A stretch of DNA of 64,000 nt. Origin: Cupriavidus sp. D384. GTDB taxonomy: Bacteria; Pseudomonadota; Gammaproteobacteria; Burkholderiales; Burkholderiaceae. This document shows, in pieces, positions 30,198-39,093 of the stretch (position 1 is the first letter of the stretch; every line of letters begins with the position of its first letter). The notes under the pieces were generated by a model, which did not search any database, had not been told where the DNA came from, and worked only from the letters and a program-made list of their open reading frames with translations. The DNA is taken from assembly GCF_001652915.1 (NCBI RefSeq), contig NZ_BBQI01000024.1:62001-126000 (forward strand), given 5' to 3'. The position numbers and the translations under genes are program-made.

Positions 30198-30857
30198 TCA
30201 CCACACTCCTGGCAACATCCGCCAGGTCCGCGCGCAATAGCGCGCGTATTCGTCACCGAACTGCTCATGCAGCAGTGTCTCCTCGGCCCGGATGCGCGCG
30301 ACCAGGGGCCATAGCATCAGCACTGTCAGCAGCACGCCCAGCACTGACCGGAACACCAGCACCCACCCCAGGGAACTGACCACGAATCCCAGGTAGCTCG
30401 GATTCCGGATCACACCGTAGATGCCGGTCGTCACGAGCGTGTGTCCGGGCTGGATGGCAACCAGCCCGCTGAACCGGTTGCCGAGAACGAATACCGGCCA
30501 AAGTCGCAACGTCCCGCCGATGACGAACAGGGCCAGGCCGATCCAGCGCACCGCTTCATCACCGATTGTCCAGAAGTTGAGCCGATCAGTCAGCGCCGGC
30601 ACGTAGCCCGCCAGCAGTCCGAGCACGCCAAAGGCGATGAGTACCCAGCGGTTGCCGCGATCCTCGCGCTCCCCGGTGCTGAGGTTGCCGCCGGAGAAGA
30701 TCGCGATAACGGCCATGCCCATGGTGGCAATGGCGGCGGCGGTGCGGGCGGGGTTGGCGAAGTAGGCGCCGACGCCGCCCCAGCCGGCGATGGGCAGCGC
30801 CAGGTACGCGAGCGAACCCGCAATGGTGAGGAACGCCGGGCCGGGAGTGGGTCGCAT
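30198..30857 (-). CDS. Isoprenylcysteine carboxyl methyltransferase-like membrane protein
   Basis: A 219-residue integral membrane methyltransferase of the ICMT/PEMT-like superfamily. About six hydrophobic segments are visible. The C-terminal SAM-binding region contains TTGIYGVIRNPSYLGFVV and the conserved EETLLHEQFGDEYARYC. In bacteria the substrate is normally unknown. The ATG at 30857 has GGAGG at good spacing, while an in-frame ATG at 30908 does not. It is transcribed toward gyrB. Confidence 0.82.
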   Translation of the reverse strand: MRPTPGPAFLTIAGSLAYLALPIAGWGGVGAYFANPARTAAAIATMGMAVIAIFSGGNLSTGEREDRGNRWVLIAFGVLGLLAGYVPALTDRLNFWTIGDEAVRWIGLALFVIGGTLRLWPVFVLGNRFSGLVAIQPGHTLVTTGIYGVIRNPSYLGFVVSSLGWVLVFRSVLGVLLTVLMLWPLVARIRAEETLLHEQFGDEYARYCARTWRMLPGVW

Positions 30858-30983
30858 AGGGCCTCCGTCTGCAGTGGGCTTCACCTGGCAGGGTATGCCT
30901 GACGCCATGCCAGTGTCGAGCGCGTGACGCGGCGGCGATCAATGGGACAATGCCGCCTGAACCGAATTCGCACCAGACAGACC

Positions 30984-31316
30984 ATGGCTCTTATCGATCT
31001 CAAGAACCTCCAGCAAGCCGCCCTTGCCTTTGGCGAGGCGCGCGGCTGGGGCAAGTATCACAGCCCGAAAAACCTGTCGATGGCGCTCAGCGTGGAAGTG
31101 GCCGAGCTGGTGGAAATCTTCCAGTGGCAGACCGAGGAAGAGTCGCGCGACATCATGTCGACGACCGAGCGTGCACACGTGGAGCAGGAACTGGCCGATA
31201 TCACGATCTACCTGACGCAGCTGGTGACGGCGCTTGGCGTTGACCTTGATGCGGCCGTGCGCGCCAAGATGGAGATGAACGCGCGCAAGTATCCGGCGCC
31301 GGACGAAGGAAAGTAG
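30984..31316 (+). CDS. MazG-like nucleotide pyrophosphohydrolase
   Basis: A 110-residue single-domain member of the all-alpha NTP pyrophosphohydrolase superfamily. SVEVAELVEIFQW (residues about 35-47) provides the metal-binding ExxE pair, and EQELADITIYLTQL the second acidic pair. Such enzymes clear aberrant or excess dNTPs. The ATG at 30984 begins MALIDLKNLQQAAL, the family start. It is a monocistronic gene so far as can be seen. Confidence 0.85.
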   Translation: MALIDLKNLQQAALAFGEARGWGKYHSPKNLSMALSVEVAELVEIFQWQTEEESRDIMSTTERAHVEQELADITIYLTQLVTALGVDLDAAVRAKMEMNARKYPAPDEGK

Positions 31317-31427
31317 GCAGCGGCGCGATACAGCAGGCCGCGCGCGAATCACGTGTCCGCATCCTGACAGCCGCGTGCAGCAAATACGGCTAGACTTGCT
31401 CCATCGTCTCTCGCGGAGATCGGAGCC

Positions 31428-32546
31428 ATGGCAGCGCGCAAGCAGGGCAAGTCGTCAGGCAATGTCCACATCGGTATCGGGGGCTGGAATTTTGCGCCAT
31501 GGCGCGACAATTTTTACCCGGCGGGCCTGCCGCAGGCGCGCGAGCTGGAATATGCAAGCCGTCACCTGACCGCGATCGAGATCAACAGCACCTATCACGG
31601 CACGCAGAAGCGCACGTCGTTTGCGAACTGGCGCGATGCCACGCCCGATGACTTCGTGTTCGCCGTCAAGGCGTCGCGTTTTGCCACCAACCGGCGCATC
31701 CTGGCCGAGGGCGCCGATTCGATCCACCGCTTTATCGATAGCGGCATCGCCGAGTTGCGTCACAAGCTTGGCCCCATCGTCTGGCAGTTCGCGCCGACCA
31801 AGCAGTTCGTGGCCGACGATTTCGAGGCGTTCCTGAACCTGTTGCCGGACGCGGTGGAAGGCGTGTCGCTACGCCACGTGCTGGAGGTGCGCCACGCCAG
31901 TTTCATGTGCGACGAATACCTGAAGCTGGCGCGCAAGTTCAAGGCGGCCACGGTATTCACCGATTCGCCAAAATTCCCATCGTTTGCCGATCTGACCGCC
32001 GACTTCGTCTACGCGCGCCTGATGAATGCACAGGAAAAGCTGGCGACTGGCTACGCGCCGAAGGATCTGGATCAGTGGGCCGGACGCGTGGCAAGCTGGG
32101 CCGAAGGCAAGGCGCCCGACGACCTGCCCGCTGTGGAAGCCAAACCGGGGGCAAAGCTCAAGCCGAAGGCGGTCTATCTGTTCTTTATCAACGGTGCCAA
32201 GGAGCGCGCGCCTTCTGCGGCCGGCGCGTTGCTGGATCGGCTGGGCTGGACACCGACCGAGGCGCTTCCCGTGAAGGTGGCGGTGTCGAAGGCGGCGGGC
32301 GCTGAAACATCGGCGAAGGTACCGGCAAAGAAGGCCGCGGCAAAAAAGACGCCCGCAAAGACTGCACCGGCGAAGTCCGCATCGACGAAGGCAGCCACGG
32401 CCAAGAAGGCCACAGCAAAGACGGCCACGGCGAAAAAAGCCACCAAAAAGGCCACCGCAGCCGCCACCACGCCAAAGCCTCCTGCGAAAACCGCCAACGC
32501 CAGGAAGGTAGCTGCGAAGAGATCCGCCAGTCGCGCCGCTGCGTGA
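31428..32546 (+). CDS. DUF72 domain protein with histone H1-like tail
   Basis: A 372-residue protein. Residues 10-270 form a DUF72 (TIM-barrel-like) domain with HIGIGGWNFAPWRDNFYPAG, EINSTYHGTQKRTSFANW and AVKASRF. The last 90 residues consist almost only of Ala, Lys, Thr and Pro in AKKA/ATAKK-type repeats, as in bacterial histone H1-like proteins. That tail is probably disordered and nucleic-acid-binding (inference). The DUF72 function is not established. The next gene begins four bases after the stop. Confidence 0.85.
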   Translation: MAARKQGKSSGNVHIGIGGWNFAPWRDNFYPAGLPQARELEYASRHLTAIEINSTYHGTQKRTSFANWRDATPDDFVFAVKASRFATNRRILAEGADSIHRFIDSGIAELRHKLGPIVWQFAPTKQFVADDFEAFLNLLPDAVEGVSLRHVLEVRHASFMCDEYLKLARKFKAATVFTDSPKFPSFADLTADFVYARLMNAQEKLATGYAPKDLDQWAGRVASWAEGKAPDDLPAVEAKPGAKLKPKAVYLFFINGAKERAPSAAGALLDRLGWTPTEALPVKVAVSKAAGAETSAKVPAKKAAAKKTPAKTAPAKSASTKAATAKKATAKTATAKKATKKATAAATTPKPPAKTANARKVAAKRSASRAAA

Positions 32547-32550
32547 CGCC

Positions 32551-33249
32551 ATGCGTGCCAGCCAGCCCCCATCCCCCGCCATAGCGCCACGGCGCGACCC
32601 GTTTTCGGCGCTGCCGCTGGAACCGATGTGGCTCGACGCGCTCGCGCAATCGGGCCACGTTGCGATGACGCCGCTGCAGTCTGCCGCCCTGCCCTTGGCG
32701 CTGGCCGGACACGACCTCATCGTGCAGGTTCGCCAGGGCGGCGGCAGTGCCACGACGCTGGCGATCGCCCTGCTCCACCGGCTTGATCCGCAGCGCTTCG
32801 ACGTGCAGGCCCTGGTGCTGTGTCCCACGCGCGACCGCGCCGAGGTGGTGGCACGACGCATCCGCCAACTCGCGCGGGTGGCTGGGCAGGTCAAGGTGGC
32901 ACTGCTCTGCACCGGCATGCCGATTCGATCACAAATCGATAGCCTGATCCATGGCGCGCATATTGTTGTGGGCACACCGGGGCGCATGCTTGACCATATC
33001 GATGCGGCCAGCCTGGACCTGCGCGCGGTGAACACGGTTGTTTTCGAAGCCGCCGATACGATGCTCGACATGGGGTTTGCCGACGACATCGCCTTCGTGG
33101 CCAGCCGGTGTCCGAAGTCGCGCCAGACGCTGCTGTTCCATGCGTCGCCCGATGCCGATCCGCCGCCCGACATCGCACGCCTGGCACGGCAATGGCAGCG
33201 CAAGCCGCGCGCCATCCGGTTGGCGGCGATTCAGGGACCCGCGGCGTGA
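32551..33249 (+). CDS. Degenerate DEAD-box helicase-like domain protein
   Basis: A 232-residue protein covering only the first RecA-like domain of DEAD-box RNA helicases. The Q-motif region TPLQSAALPLALAGHD, the Ia motif CPTRDRAEV and GTPGRMLDHI (Ib) are recognisable. Walker A is QVRQGGGSATTL, lacking the Lys of GKT, and the DEAD box reads FEAAD, lacking the catalytic Asp-Glu. The second RecA domain is missing altogether. It should not hydrolyse ATP, but codon use and an intact frame suggest that it is expressed. It follows the DUF72-H1-tail gene by four bases, so the two are probably one operon. Confidence 0.75.
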   Translation: MRASQPPSPAIAPRRDPFSALPLEPMWLDALAQSGHVAMTPLQSAALPLALAGHDLIVQVRQGGGSATTLAIALLHRLDPQRFDVQALVLCPTRDRAEVVARRIRQLARVAGQVKVALLCTGMPIRSQIDSLIHGAHIVVGTPGRMLDHIDAASLDLRAVNTVVFEAADTMLDMGFADDIAFVASRCPKSRQTLLFHASPDADPPPDIARLARQWQRKPRAIRLAAIQGPAA

Positions 33250-33434
33250 TGCCATGCGGCCATCCCAAAGCGGGCAACCAAGATTCGTGAAAGTCACCCT
33301 GTAAGGCGGCGCTTTCCTTTGCTAATCTGGTTAGACGCAGCAGACCCCGGGGGGCGCGGGCTTTTGCGCAGCACCGGATATCGATCGCGTCTGGGTAGCG
33401 ACTGTTTCCAAAACGGCAACAAGGAGTCGGTGAC

Positions 33435-33875
33435 ATGAAGACCGCACGGCAGGTTCTGGAAAACAAGGCAAATCACGCCATTTTCAGCATTCCACCCACG
33501 GCGACGGTGTACGCGGCACTGCAGCTGATGGCCGACAAGGGCATCGGCGCGCTGCTGGTGATGGAGCACGACAAGATCGTCGGCATCCTGAGCGAACGGG
33601 ATTACGCGCGCAAAGTGATCCTGATGCAACGCACGTCGCGCGAGACGCTGGTCAAGGAGATCATGACCACGGCCGTGATCTATGTGCGTGCCAACCAAGG
33701 TACCGACGACTGCATGGCGCTGATGACCAGGCATCGCCTGCGTCACCTGCCGGTGATGGAAGGCGACGCGTTGCTGGGCATGCTGTCGATCGGTGACCTG
33801 GTCAACGACATCATCAGCGAGCAGCGCTTCACCATCGAACAGCTGGAACACTACATCACGGGCGGCTCCCGCTAG
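33435..33875 (+). CDS. CBS domain pair protein
   Basis: A 146-residue protein made of two CBS motifs (residues about 10-65 and 75-135), with ALQLMADKGIGALLVMEHDK and HRLRHLPVMEGDALLGMLSI. CBS pairs bind adenosyl nucleotides and sense energy state. No effector domain is attached. The ribosome-binding site AAGGAG is at good spacing. Small stand-alone proteins of this kind are common in Burkholderiales and their partners are unknown. Confidence 0.9.
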   Translation: MKTARQVLENKANHAIFSIPPTATVYAALQLMADKGIGALLVMEHDKIVGILSERDYARKVILMQRTSRETLVKEIMTTAVIYVRANQGTDDCMALMTRHRLRHLPVMEGDALLGMLSIGDLVNDIISEQRFTIEQLEHYITGGSR

Positions 33876-33910
33876 CCAGCGCATCCTCGGCCCCGTATCC
33901 ACCTTTCATC

Positions 33911-33940
33911 CCCCGGACATGTGAACGGACGTGTCCGGGG
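33911..33940 (+). terminator. Strong hairpin after the CBS gene
   Basis: CCCCGGACA (33911-33919) and TGTCCGGGG (33932-33940) form a perfect nine-base stem, 35 bases after the CBS stop codon. No T run follows, so termination is only likely. Confidence 0.5.
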
Positions 33941-34020
33941 CGTCGCTTGGCCTGTCGTTTTTGTCCCATTGCCCCGATCCGGCGGGCAAACTGCCCCAGC
34001 GCAAAAATACTAAGCATGCA

Positions 34021-34026
34021 TATAAT
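34021..34026 (+). promoter_or_regulatory. Perfect -10 hexamer upstream of the MFS gene
   Basis: TATAAT occurs in an AT-rich patch (GCATATAATTATGC) in the 255-base gap before the efflux gene, 105 bases upstream of its ATG. No good -35 match is seen at the expected distance. Confidence 0.35.
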
Positions 34027-34130
34027 TATGCGGTTACTGAATAAGGCCGCCTCGATGTCATGCGGCCAGATTTTTTTGTGGTCTTCGCGGCACCCAAGGC
34101 GCCGCCCGTCCCTCGTCCGCACCCATTCGC

Positions 34131-35693
34131 ATGTCATCGCCCTCGCCTTCACAGTCCGCCGCGCTGGACGCTGCTCCGGTCATCCACGATCACGCCGCGA
34201 TCATGCGCGTGATTGGCGGCATCGTGCTCTGTATCCTGCTGGCCGCCCTCGACCAGACCGTGGTGATTCCGGCCGTGCCGGCCATCGCCAATGATCTGAA
34301 CGGCTTCGGCCACCTGTCGTGGATCGTCACCGCCTACCTGATCGTTTCGACGGTCACCACGCCGCTGTACGGCAAGCTGTCCGACAGTTTTGGCCGACGG
34401 CGCCTGCTGATGCTGGCGATTTCCCTATTTATTGCCGCATCGGTGGCCTGCGCGCTGGCGCAGACACTGACCCAGCTGATCCTGTTCCGCGCGCTGCAGG
34501 GCGTGGGCGGCGGCGGGCTGATGTCGCTGGCACAGGCGGCCATCGCCGATGTGGTGGCACCGCGCCAGCGCGGCCGCTACCAGGGCTATCTGGCGACGGT
34601 GTGGGCCGTCTCGTCGATTGCAGGGCCGCTGGTGGGCGGCTGGGTGTCCGATCACATGTCGTGGCGCTGGCTGTTCTGGATCAACGTGCCGCTGGGTCTG
34701 TTGGCGATGGCGATGTGCTATCGCGGCCTGGCGCACCTGCGTGCGCGTGGCGGGCGGCCGCAGGTGGACTGGCTGGGCGCGAGCCTGCTGGCGGTTGCCA
34801 TCGTCGCCTTCCTGCTGGCGATGAGCTGGGCGGGCGAGGCGTTCGACTGGATCTCGCTGGAAATGGGCGGCCTGCTGCTGCTGACGCTCCTGGCCGTGGC
34901 GCTGCTGGCCTGGCAGGAGCGCCGCGCCGCAGATCCGATGCTGCCGCCGCGCCTGTTCCGCAACCGCGCCTACGTGATGGGGGTGGGCGCGTCGGCGCTG
35001 GCCGCGCTCAATATCTTCCTGTGCATCTTCGCGCTGCCCCTGCAATTCCAGCTGGTACGCGATGCCGATGCATCGACGTCGGGCCTGCTCGTGGTGCCGT
35101 TCCTGCTGTCCACGGTGGCCGGCAATTTCGTGGTGGCGTGGCTGGCGCCGCGCCTGGGCCGCATGCGCGAAATCCTGACCGGGGGCTATGTGGCCGCTGC
35201 CGTGGGGCTGGTGTCGATGGCAACGATCACGGCCGCCGTGCCCACCGCGCTGGTGCTGGTGGCGATGACGATTGCCGGTATCGGACTGGGCATGTCGATG
35301 GTGGGTACGCTGATCTCCGTGCAGAACGCATTGGAGCGCCGCGACATGGGTGCCGGCACCGGCGCGCTGCTGGTGATCCGCTCACTGGGCAGTGCCCTGG
35401 GCGGCGCGCTGGCGGGCACGCTGCTGGCGATGGAATTCCGCGATGCGCTGGCGCGTTCGGGCGTCACCCAGGCGCTGGACCTGGGTTCGCTGCGCCATGG
35501 CAGCGAGGCCATGACCCATCTGTCGCCGGCCGTACGCCAGGTGCTGGCGGGCGGCGTGGAATCGGGGTTCCACCTGATCTTCGCGGCGGGTGCGGTGGCG
35601 GCCATCATTGCGCTGGTCATCGTGCGGCGCATGCCGGACCTGGAACTGCGCAGCAGCGTGACCGAACACGCGGCCAAGATTCATATGGACTGA
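34131..35693 (+). CDS. DHA2-family (14-helix) drug efflux transporter
   Basis: A 520-residue major-facilitator proton antiporter of the EmrB/QacA type. The first helix carries the motif LAALDQTVVIPAVPAIANDL, the cytoplasmic loop 2-3 the motif GKLSDSFGRRRLLM, and motif C is SSIAGPLVGGWVSD. About fourteen hydrophobic segments fit this subgroup. No fusion-protein (EmrA-like) gene is adjacent. The substrate is not predictable. Confidence 0.9.
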   Translation: MSSPSPSQSAALDAAPVIHDHAAIMRVIGGIVLCILLAALDQTVVIPAVPAIANDLNGFGHLSWIVTAYLIVSTVTTPLYGKLSDSFGRRRLLMLAISLFIAASVACALAQTLTQLILFRALQGVGGGGLMSLAQAAIADVVAPRQRGRYQGYLATVWAVSSIAGPLVGGWVSDHMSWRWLFWINVPLGLLAMAMCYRGLAHLRARGGRPQVDWLGASLLAVAIVAFLLAMSWAGEAFDWISLEMGGLLLLTLLAVALLAWQERRAADPMLPPRLFRNRAYVMGVGASALAALNIFLCIFALPLQFQLVRDADASTSGLLVVPFLLSTVAGNFVVAWLAPRLGRMREILTGGYVAAAVGLVSMATITAAVPTALVLVAMTIAGIGLGMSMVGTLISVQNALERRDMGAGTGALLVIRSLGSALGGALAGTLLAMEFRDALARSGVTQALDLGSLRHGSEAMTHLSPAVRQVLAGGVESGFHLIFAAGAVAAIIALVIVRRMPDLELRSSVTEHAAKIHMD

Positions 35694-35800
35694 AGCGATG
35701 CCCGGGCCAGCGGGCGGCCGCCGCTGCCGCCCCGCGTCATGACGTGAATCGCCCGAACGCGTAGACTTTGCGGCATCAACCGAAACCGGAGCCCGTACCC

Positions 35801-36454
35801 ATGTCTCGCGAACGCACCCTGGCAACTGCAGTCCACGTGGATCGGATGCGGCAACACCTTCAGCGCACGGCCCTGCTGGGCGCGCTGGGCCTGGCCGCCG
35901 CGGCCGCCACGCTGCCGCATCCTGCCCGCGCCGCTGACAAGCCTGCCACGGTAGCGGCGCAGCCGGCCGGCAACTGCCCGGCTTCGCTGAATTTCCGGTT
36001 CCCGCGTCTGCAGGACGAATCGCCCCAGAACCTCTGCCAGTACGCCGGCAAGGTCGTGCTGGTGGTCAACACCGCCAGCTATTGCGGGTTCACACCGCAG
36101 TACGAAGGCCTGGAGGCGCTGTACGCCAAGTACCGCGAGCGCGGTCTGGTGGTGCTGGGCTTCCCGTCGAACGACTTCTCGCAGGAACCCGGCTCGGCCA
36201 AGGAAATCTCGGACTTCTGCTACAACACCTACGGCGTCAAGTTCCCGATGCTCGGCAAGTCCCACGTGCGCGGCGGCGAAGCCAATCCGATGTACGTGAT
36301 GCTGTCGAAGGAAACCGGCACCGCGCCGAAGTGGAATTTCTACAAATACCTGATCGACCGCAAGGGCCAGGTCGTGGGCAGCTACAACAGCATGGTCAAG
36401 CCCGACGACAAGCAGTTCGTCGCCAAGATCGAAGAGCTGCTGTCCACGCGCTGA
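35801..36454 (+). CDS. Exported glutathione peroxidase family protein
   Basis: A 217-residue thiol peroxidase with an N-terminal export signal (hydrophobic stretch at about residues 23-37, cleavage near HPARA). The peroxidatic Cys is in NTASYCGFTPQYEGL. The family Trp is in WNFYKYLIDRKG. The second motif reads FPSNDFSQEPG, where FPxNQF is usual, so the Gln of the catalytic tetrad appears to be replaced by Asp. The protein probably reduces peroxides in the periplasm with a thiol donor other than glutathione (inference). The ATG at 35801 is chosen for its signal peptide. Confidence 0.85.
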   Translation: MSRERTLATAVHVDRMRQHLQRTALLGALGLAAAAATLPHPARAADKPATVAAQPAGNCPASLNFRFPRLQDESPQNLCQYAGKVVLVVNTASYCGFTPQYEGLEALYAKYRERGLVVLGFPSNDFSQEPGSAKEISDFCYNTYGVKFPMLGKSHVRGGEANPMYVMLSKETGTAPKWNFYKYLIDRKGQVVGSYNSMVKPDDKQFVAKIEELLSTR

Positions 36455-36507
36455 GGCGCGTTTGGCCGGGCGTGCGTCCGGCCAGTTCCAGGCGCTTTAA
36501 AGGATTC

Positions 36508-36549
36508 TTGATTCACATCAATTGAAAACACCGCGCAACTGAGTACTTT
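36508..36549 (+). promoter_or_regulatory. FNR/ANR-type operator with class II promoter
   Basis: TTGAT-TCAC-ATCAA (36508-36521) is a perfect FNR/ANR/Dnr consensus site. TACTTT at 36544-36549 is placed exactly as a -10 box should be if the site is centred at -41.5, giving a start near 36556. The ATG of the di-iron-domain gene lies about 30 bases further on, preceded by GAAGAGGGAG. This predicts activation under low oxygen or by nitric oxide. Confidence 0.75.
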
Positions 36550-36586
36550 CGCCGCTTAAAAATAACCACAAGCGGAAGAGGGAGTC

Positions 36587-37372
36587 ATGAGCAAGGTGCT
36601 TTACGAATCCAACGGGCATGTCTGCCTGGCATTTACGGACCTGGTCGACGACACGCACGGAGCGGCGGTGCAAAGCAACCAGTTTCTGGTGGTCGACCAC
36701 GGCCATGCGGCGCTGATCGATCCGGGCGGGCAGATGACGTATAGCGAGCTATACATGACCATCAGCCGCTATTTCCCGCCCAAGCAGCTCGATTACGTGC
36801 TGGCGTCGCACGCCGATCCGGACATCGTGGCGTCGGTGGGGCGCTGGCTGACGGCATCCGACAGCCGCGTGCTGATTTCCGAGGTCTGGGCCCGCTTCCT
36901 GCCGCATTTCTGCCAGAGCGGCAAGACGGCCGGGCGCATCGTCCCGATTCCCGATACGGGCGTGGTGGTGCCGCTGGGCAAGTCGTCGATCACGGCGGTG
37001 CCGGCCCATTTCCTGCATTCCGAGGGCAACTTCCAGTTCTACGATCCGGTCAGCAAGATTCTGTTCTCGGGCGATCTGGGGGCGTCGATGACGTCTTCGG
37101 ACGAAGCCGGCGGGGAGGTGACCGACTTCGACGCCCACGCGGCACGCATGCTGGGCTTCCATCGCCGCTACATGAGCGGAAACCGCGCGTGCCGGCTCTG
37201 GGCCGCCATGGCGCGCACGCTCGATATCCAGTGGATCGTGCCGCAGCACGGGCCGTCGTTCCGGGGCCGCGAGATGGTGGCGCGGTTCATCAACTGGGTC
37301 GACCAGCTCCAGTGCGGGCTGGACCTGATCGACGCCAGCCACTATCGCGTACCCACGCAGGTCCTGGGCTGA
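36587..37372 (+). CDS. MBL-fold protein with oxygen-binding di-iron (ODP-like) domain
   Basis: A 261-residue metallo-beta-lactamase-fold protein resembling the di-iron domain of flavodiiron proteins, without the flavodoxin part. Candidate metal ligands are ASHADPD near residue 68, FLHSEGN near residue 143, FSGDLGA near residue 160 and PQHGPSF near residue 220. The first motif has HxDxD and lacks the final His, as expected for this group rather than for hydrolases. Such domains bind oxygen or react with oxygen or NO. The perfect FNR-type site upstream supports a role in oxygen or NO response. Confidence 0.82.
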   Translation: MSKVLYESNGHVCLAFTDLVDDTHGAAVQSNQFLVVDHGHAALIDPGGQMTYSELYMTISRYFPPKQLDYVLASHADPDIVASVGRWLTASDSRVLISEVWARFLPHFCQSGKTAGRIVPIPDTGVVVPLGKSSITAVPAHFLHSEGNFQFYDPVSKILFSGDLGASMTSSDEAGGEVTDFDAHAARMLGFHRRYMSGNRACRLWAAMARTLDIQWIVPQHGPSFRGREMVARFINWVDQLQCGLDLIDASHYRVPTQVLG

Positions 37373-37391
37373 CGGCCCCGGGGGACCGACC

Positions 37392-38018
37392 TCAGTCGCG
37401 CACCAGGCCTTCGGCCCGCATCGCTGCCTGCACGGCCGGGCGGGCGGCCACGCGCGACAGGTATTCCTGCAGCCTGGGGTACGCGTCGAGCGACAGGTGC
37501 AGCAGCCGGGCCCATCCGACGATCGTGAAGCAGTACGCATCGGCCACGCTGAACTGGTTGCCCAGCAGGTAGTCGCGCGACGCCAGGTGGCCGTCCAGTT
37601 CGGCAAAGCGCTTGTGCAGCTTTGCCTTGCAGGCTTCGACGGCGCTGGCGTCGGTTTCCTTGTGCCACAGCCACGGGCTGAACACCTTGTGCAATTCGGT
37701 CGAGATCAGGGTCAGCCAGCCCACGGCCTCGAGCCGGGCCTGCGTGCCGGGTGCGGGCAGCAGGTGGCGCTCGGGCACCTGGTCGGCGATGAACTGGAGC
37801 AGGGCGGATGCCTCGCTGTGGCGCGATCCGTCATCGAGCTGCAGCAGTGGCACGTAGCCGCGCGGGTGGATGGCGTAGTAGTCGTTGGTGCCGTTCTCGG
37901 GCTCGGCCAGCGTGTGATGGATCAGGTCGACGCGGGCCAGCGTGACGGGCAGGCCGGCTTCGCGCAAGGCGATATGGACAGCCATCGAGCAGGCGGCGGG
38001 CGAGTAGTAGAGCTTCAT
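37392..38018 (-). CDS. Glutathione S-transferase
   Basis: A 208-residue GST. The thioredoxin-like N-terminal half begins MKLYYSPAACSMAVHIALRE, where SPAACS is the beta-class glutathione-binding motif with its Cys. SEASALLQFIADQ binds the gamma-glutamyl part. The helical C-terminal half has the conserved QFSVADAYCF N-capping motif. Beta-class enzymes conjugate or store glutathione in the cytoplasm. It is convergent with the di-iron gene, 19 bases apart. Confidence 0.93.
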   Translation of the reverse strand: MKLYYSPAACSMAVHIALREAGLPVTLARVDLIHHTLAEPENGTNDYYAIHPRGYVPLLQLDDGSRHSEASALLQFIADQVPERHLLPAPGTQARLEAVGWLTLISTELHKVFSPWLWHKETDASAVEACKAKLHKRFAELDGHLASRDYLLGNQFSVADAYCFTIVGWARLLHLSLDAYPRLQEYLSRVAARPAVQAAMRAEGLVRD

Positions 38019-38244
38019 GGAATTCCTTGGGGGATGGGCACGCCGCGGGCTGCGGCGTGCTGTGAGGGCAGTCTAGGCAGCAGGCCGGCTCCCCACAATG
38101 CGTGGCGATGCACAGCGGGTATGCAAAGATGCATGGCCTGCATGACGTGGCCGGCGGAGGACGGGCACGCTGCGGCTGCACGTCCGCCTCTGGCTTGCGA
38201 TATGCTCGCGAGGCTGACCTGACCACCCGAGGAGAGGAGACAAG

Positions 38245-39093
38245 ATGAAGCTAGTTCGCGTAGGAAACCCCGGTACCGAGCGTCCGGGCCTGGTTGATCG
38301 TGACGGCCGCGTGCGCGACCTGTCCGGCGTGATCGGCAATATCGGCCCCGGCGAGCTGGCGCCGGCGGCGCTGGCCCGGCTGGCGGCGATCGACCCGGCA
38401 ACGCTGCCCGTGGTGGAGGGGCAGCGCCATGGCGTGCCCTGGACCGGCATCGGCAAGATCATCGCCATCGGCCTGAACTACGCGGACCATGCCGCAGAAG
38501 CCGGCATGCCCCTGCCCGCCGAACCCATCGTGTTCCTGAAGGCGAATACGTCGCTGAACGGCCCCAACGACGCCGTGATGCTGCCATTCGAGTCGCAGAA
38601 GTCGGACTGGGAGGTGGAACTGGGCGTGGTCATCGGCACCACGGCGCGCAATGTGGCGAAGGCTCATGCGCTGGAGCATGTGGCGGGGTACTGCGTGGTG
38701 AACGATGTGTCCGAGCGCGAATTCCAGCTGGAGCGCGGTGGCACGTGGGACAAGGGCAAGGGCTGCGACACGTTCTGCCCGGTGGGACCGTGGCTGGTCA
38801 CCCGCGACGAGGTGCCCAATGCCCAGAAACTGGGCATGTGGCTGGACGTCAACGACGAGCGCATGCAAAAGGGCAGCACCGCGACGATGGTCTTCGATGT
38901 GGCTACCGTGGTCAGCTACGTGAGCCGTTTCATGACGCTGGAACCCGGCGACCTGATCGCCACCGGCACGCCGCCCGGCGTGGGCATGGGGTTCAAGCCG
39001 CCGCGCTACCTGAAGGCCGGGGATGTGATGCGCGTGGGCATCGAGGGCCTGGGCGAACAGCGCCAGGAAGTCGTGGCGTACGGCGAACGCTAG
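38245..39093 (+). CDS. Fumarylacetoacetate hydrolase family protein
   Basis: A 282-residue FAH-fold enzyme. IGLNYADHAAEAGMP near residue 74, KSDWEVELGVVIG near residue 119 and GDLIATGTPPGVGMG near residue 235 hold the metal-binding acidic residues and the family loop. The fold serves hydrolases, hydratases and decarboxylases of acyl-pyruvates and related acids. The sequence resembles the 2,4-diketo acid / ureidoglycolate lyase-like group. No pathway genes adjoin it, so the substrate is unknown. GAGGAGAGG gives a strong ribosome-binding site. Confidence 0.9.
   Translation: MKLVRVGNPGTERPGLVDRDGRVRDLSGVIGNIGPGELAPAALARLAAIDPATLPVVEGQRHGVPWTGIGKIIAIGLNYADHAAEAGMPLPAEPIVFLKANTSLNGPNDAVMLPFESQKSDWEVELGVVIGTTARNVAKAHALEHVAGYCVVNDVSEREFQLERGGTWDKGKGCDTFCPVGPWLVTRDEVPNAQKLGMWLDVNDERMQKGSTATMVFDVATVVSYVSRFMTLEPGDLIATGTPPGVGMGFKPPRYLKAGDVMRVGIEGLGEQRQEVVAYGER

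Noticed and set aside
34014-34034. Operator palindrome around GCATATAATTATGC
   Set aside because: Only the outer four bases pair. The perfect TATAAT makes a promoter element the simpler reading.
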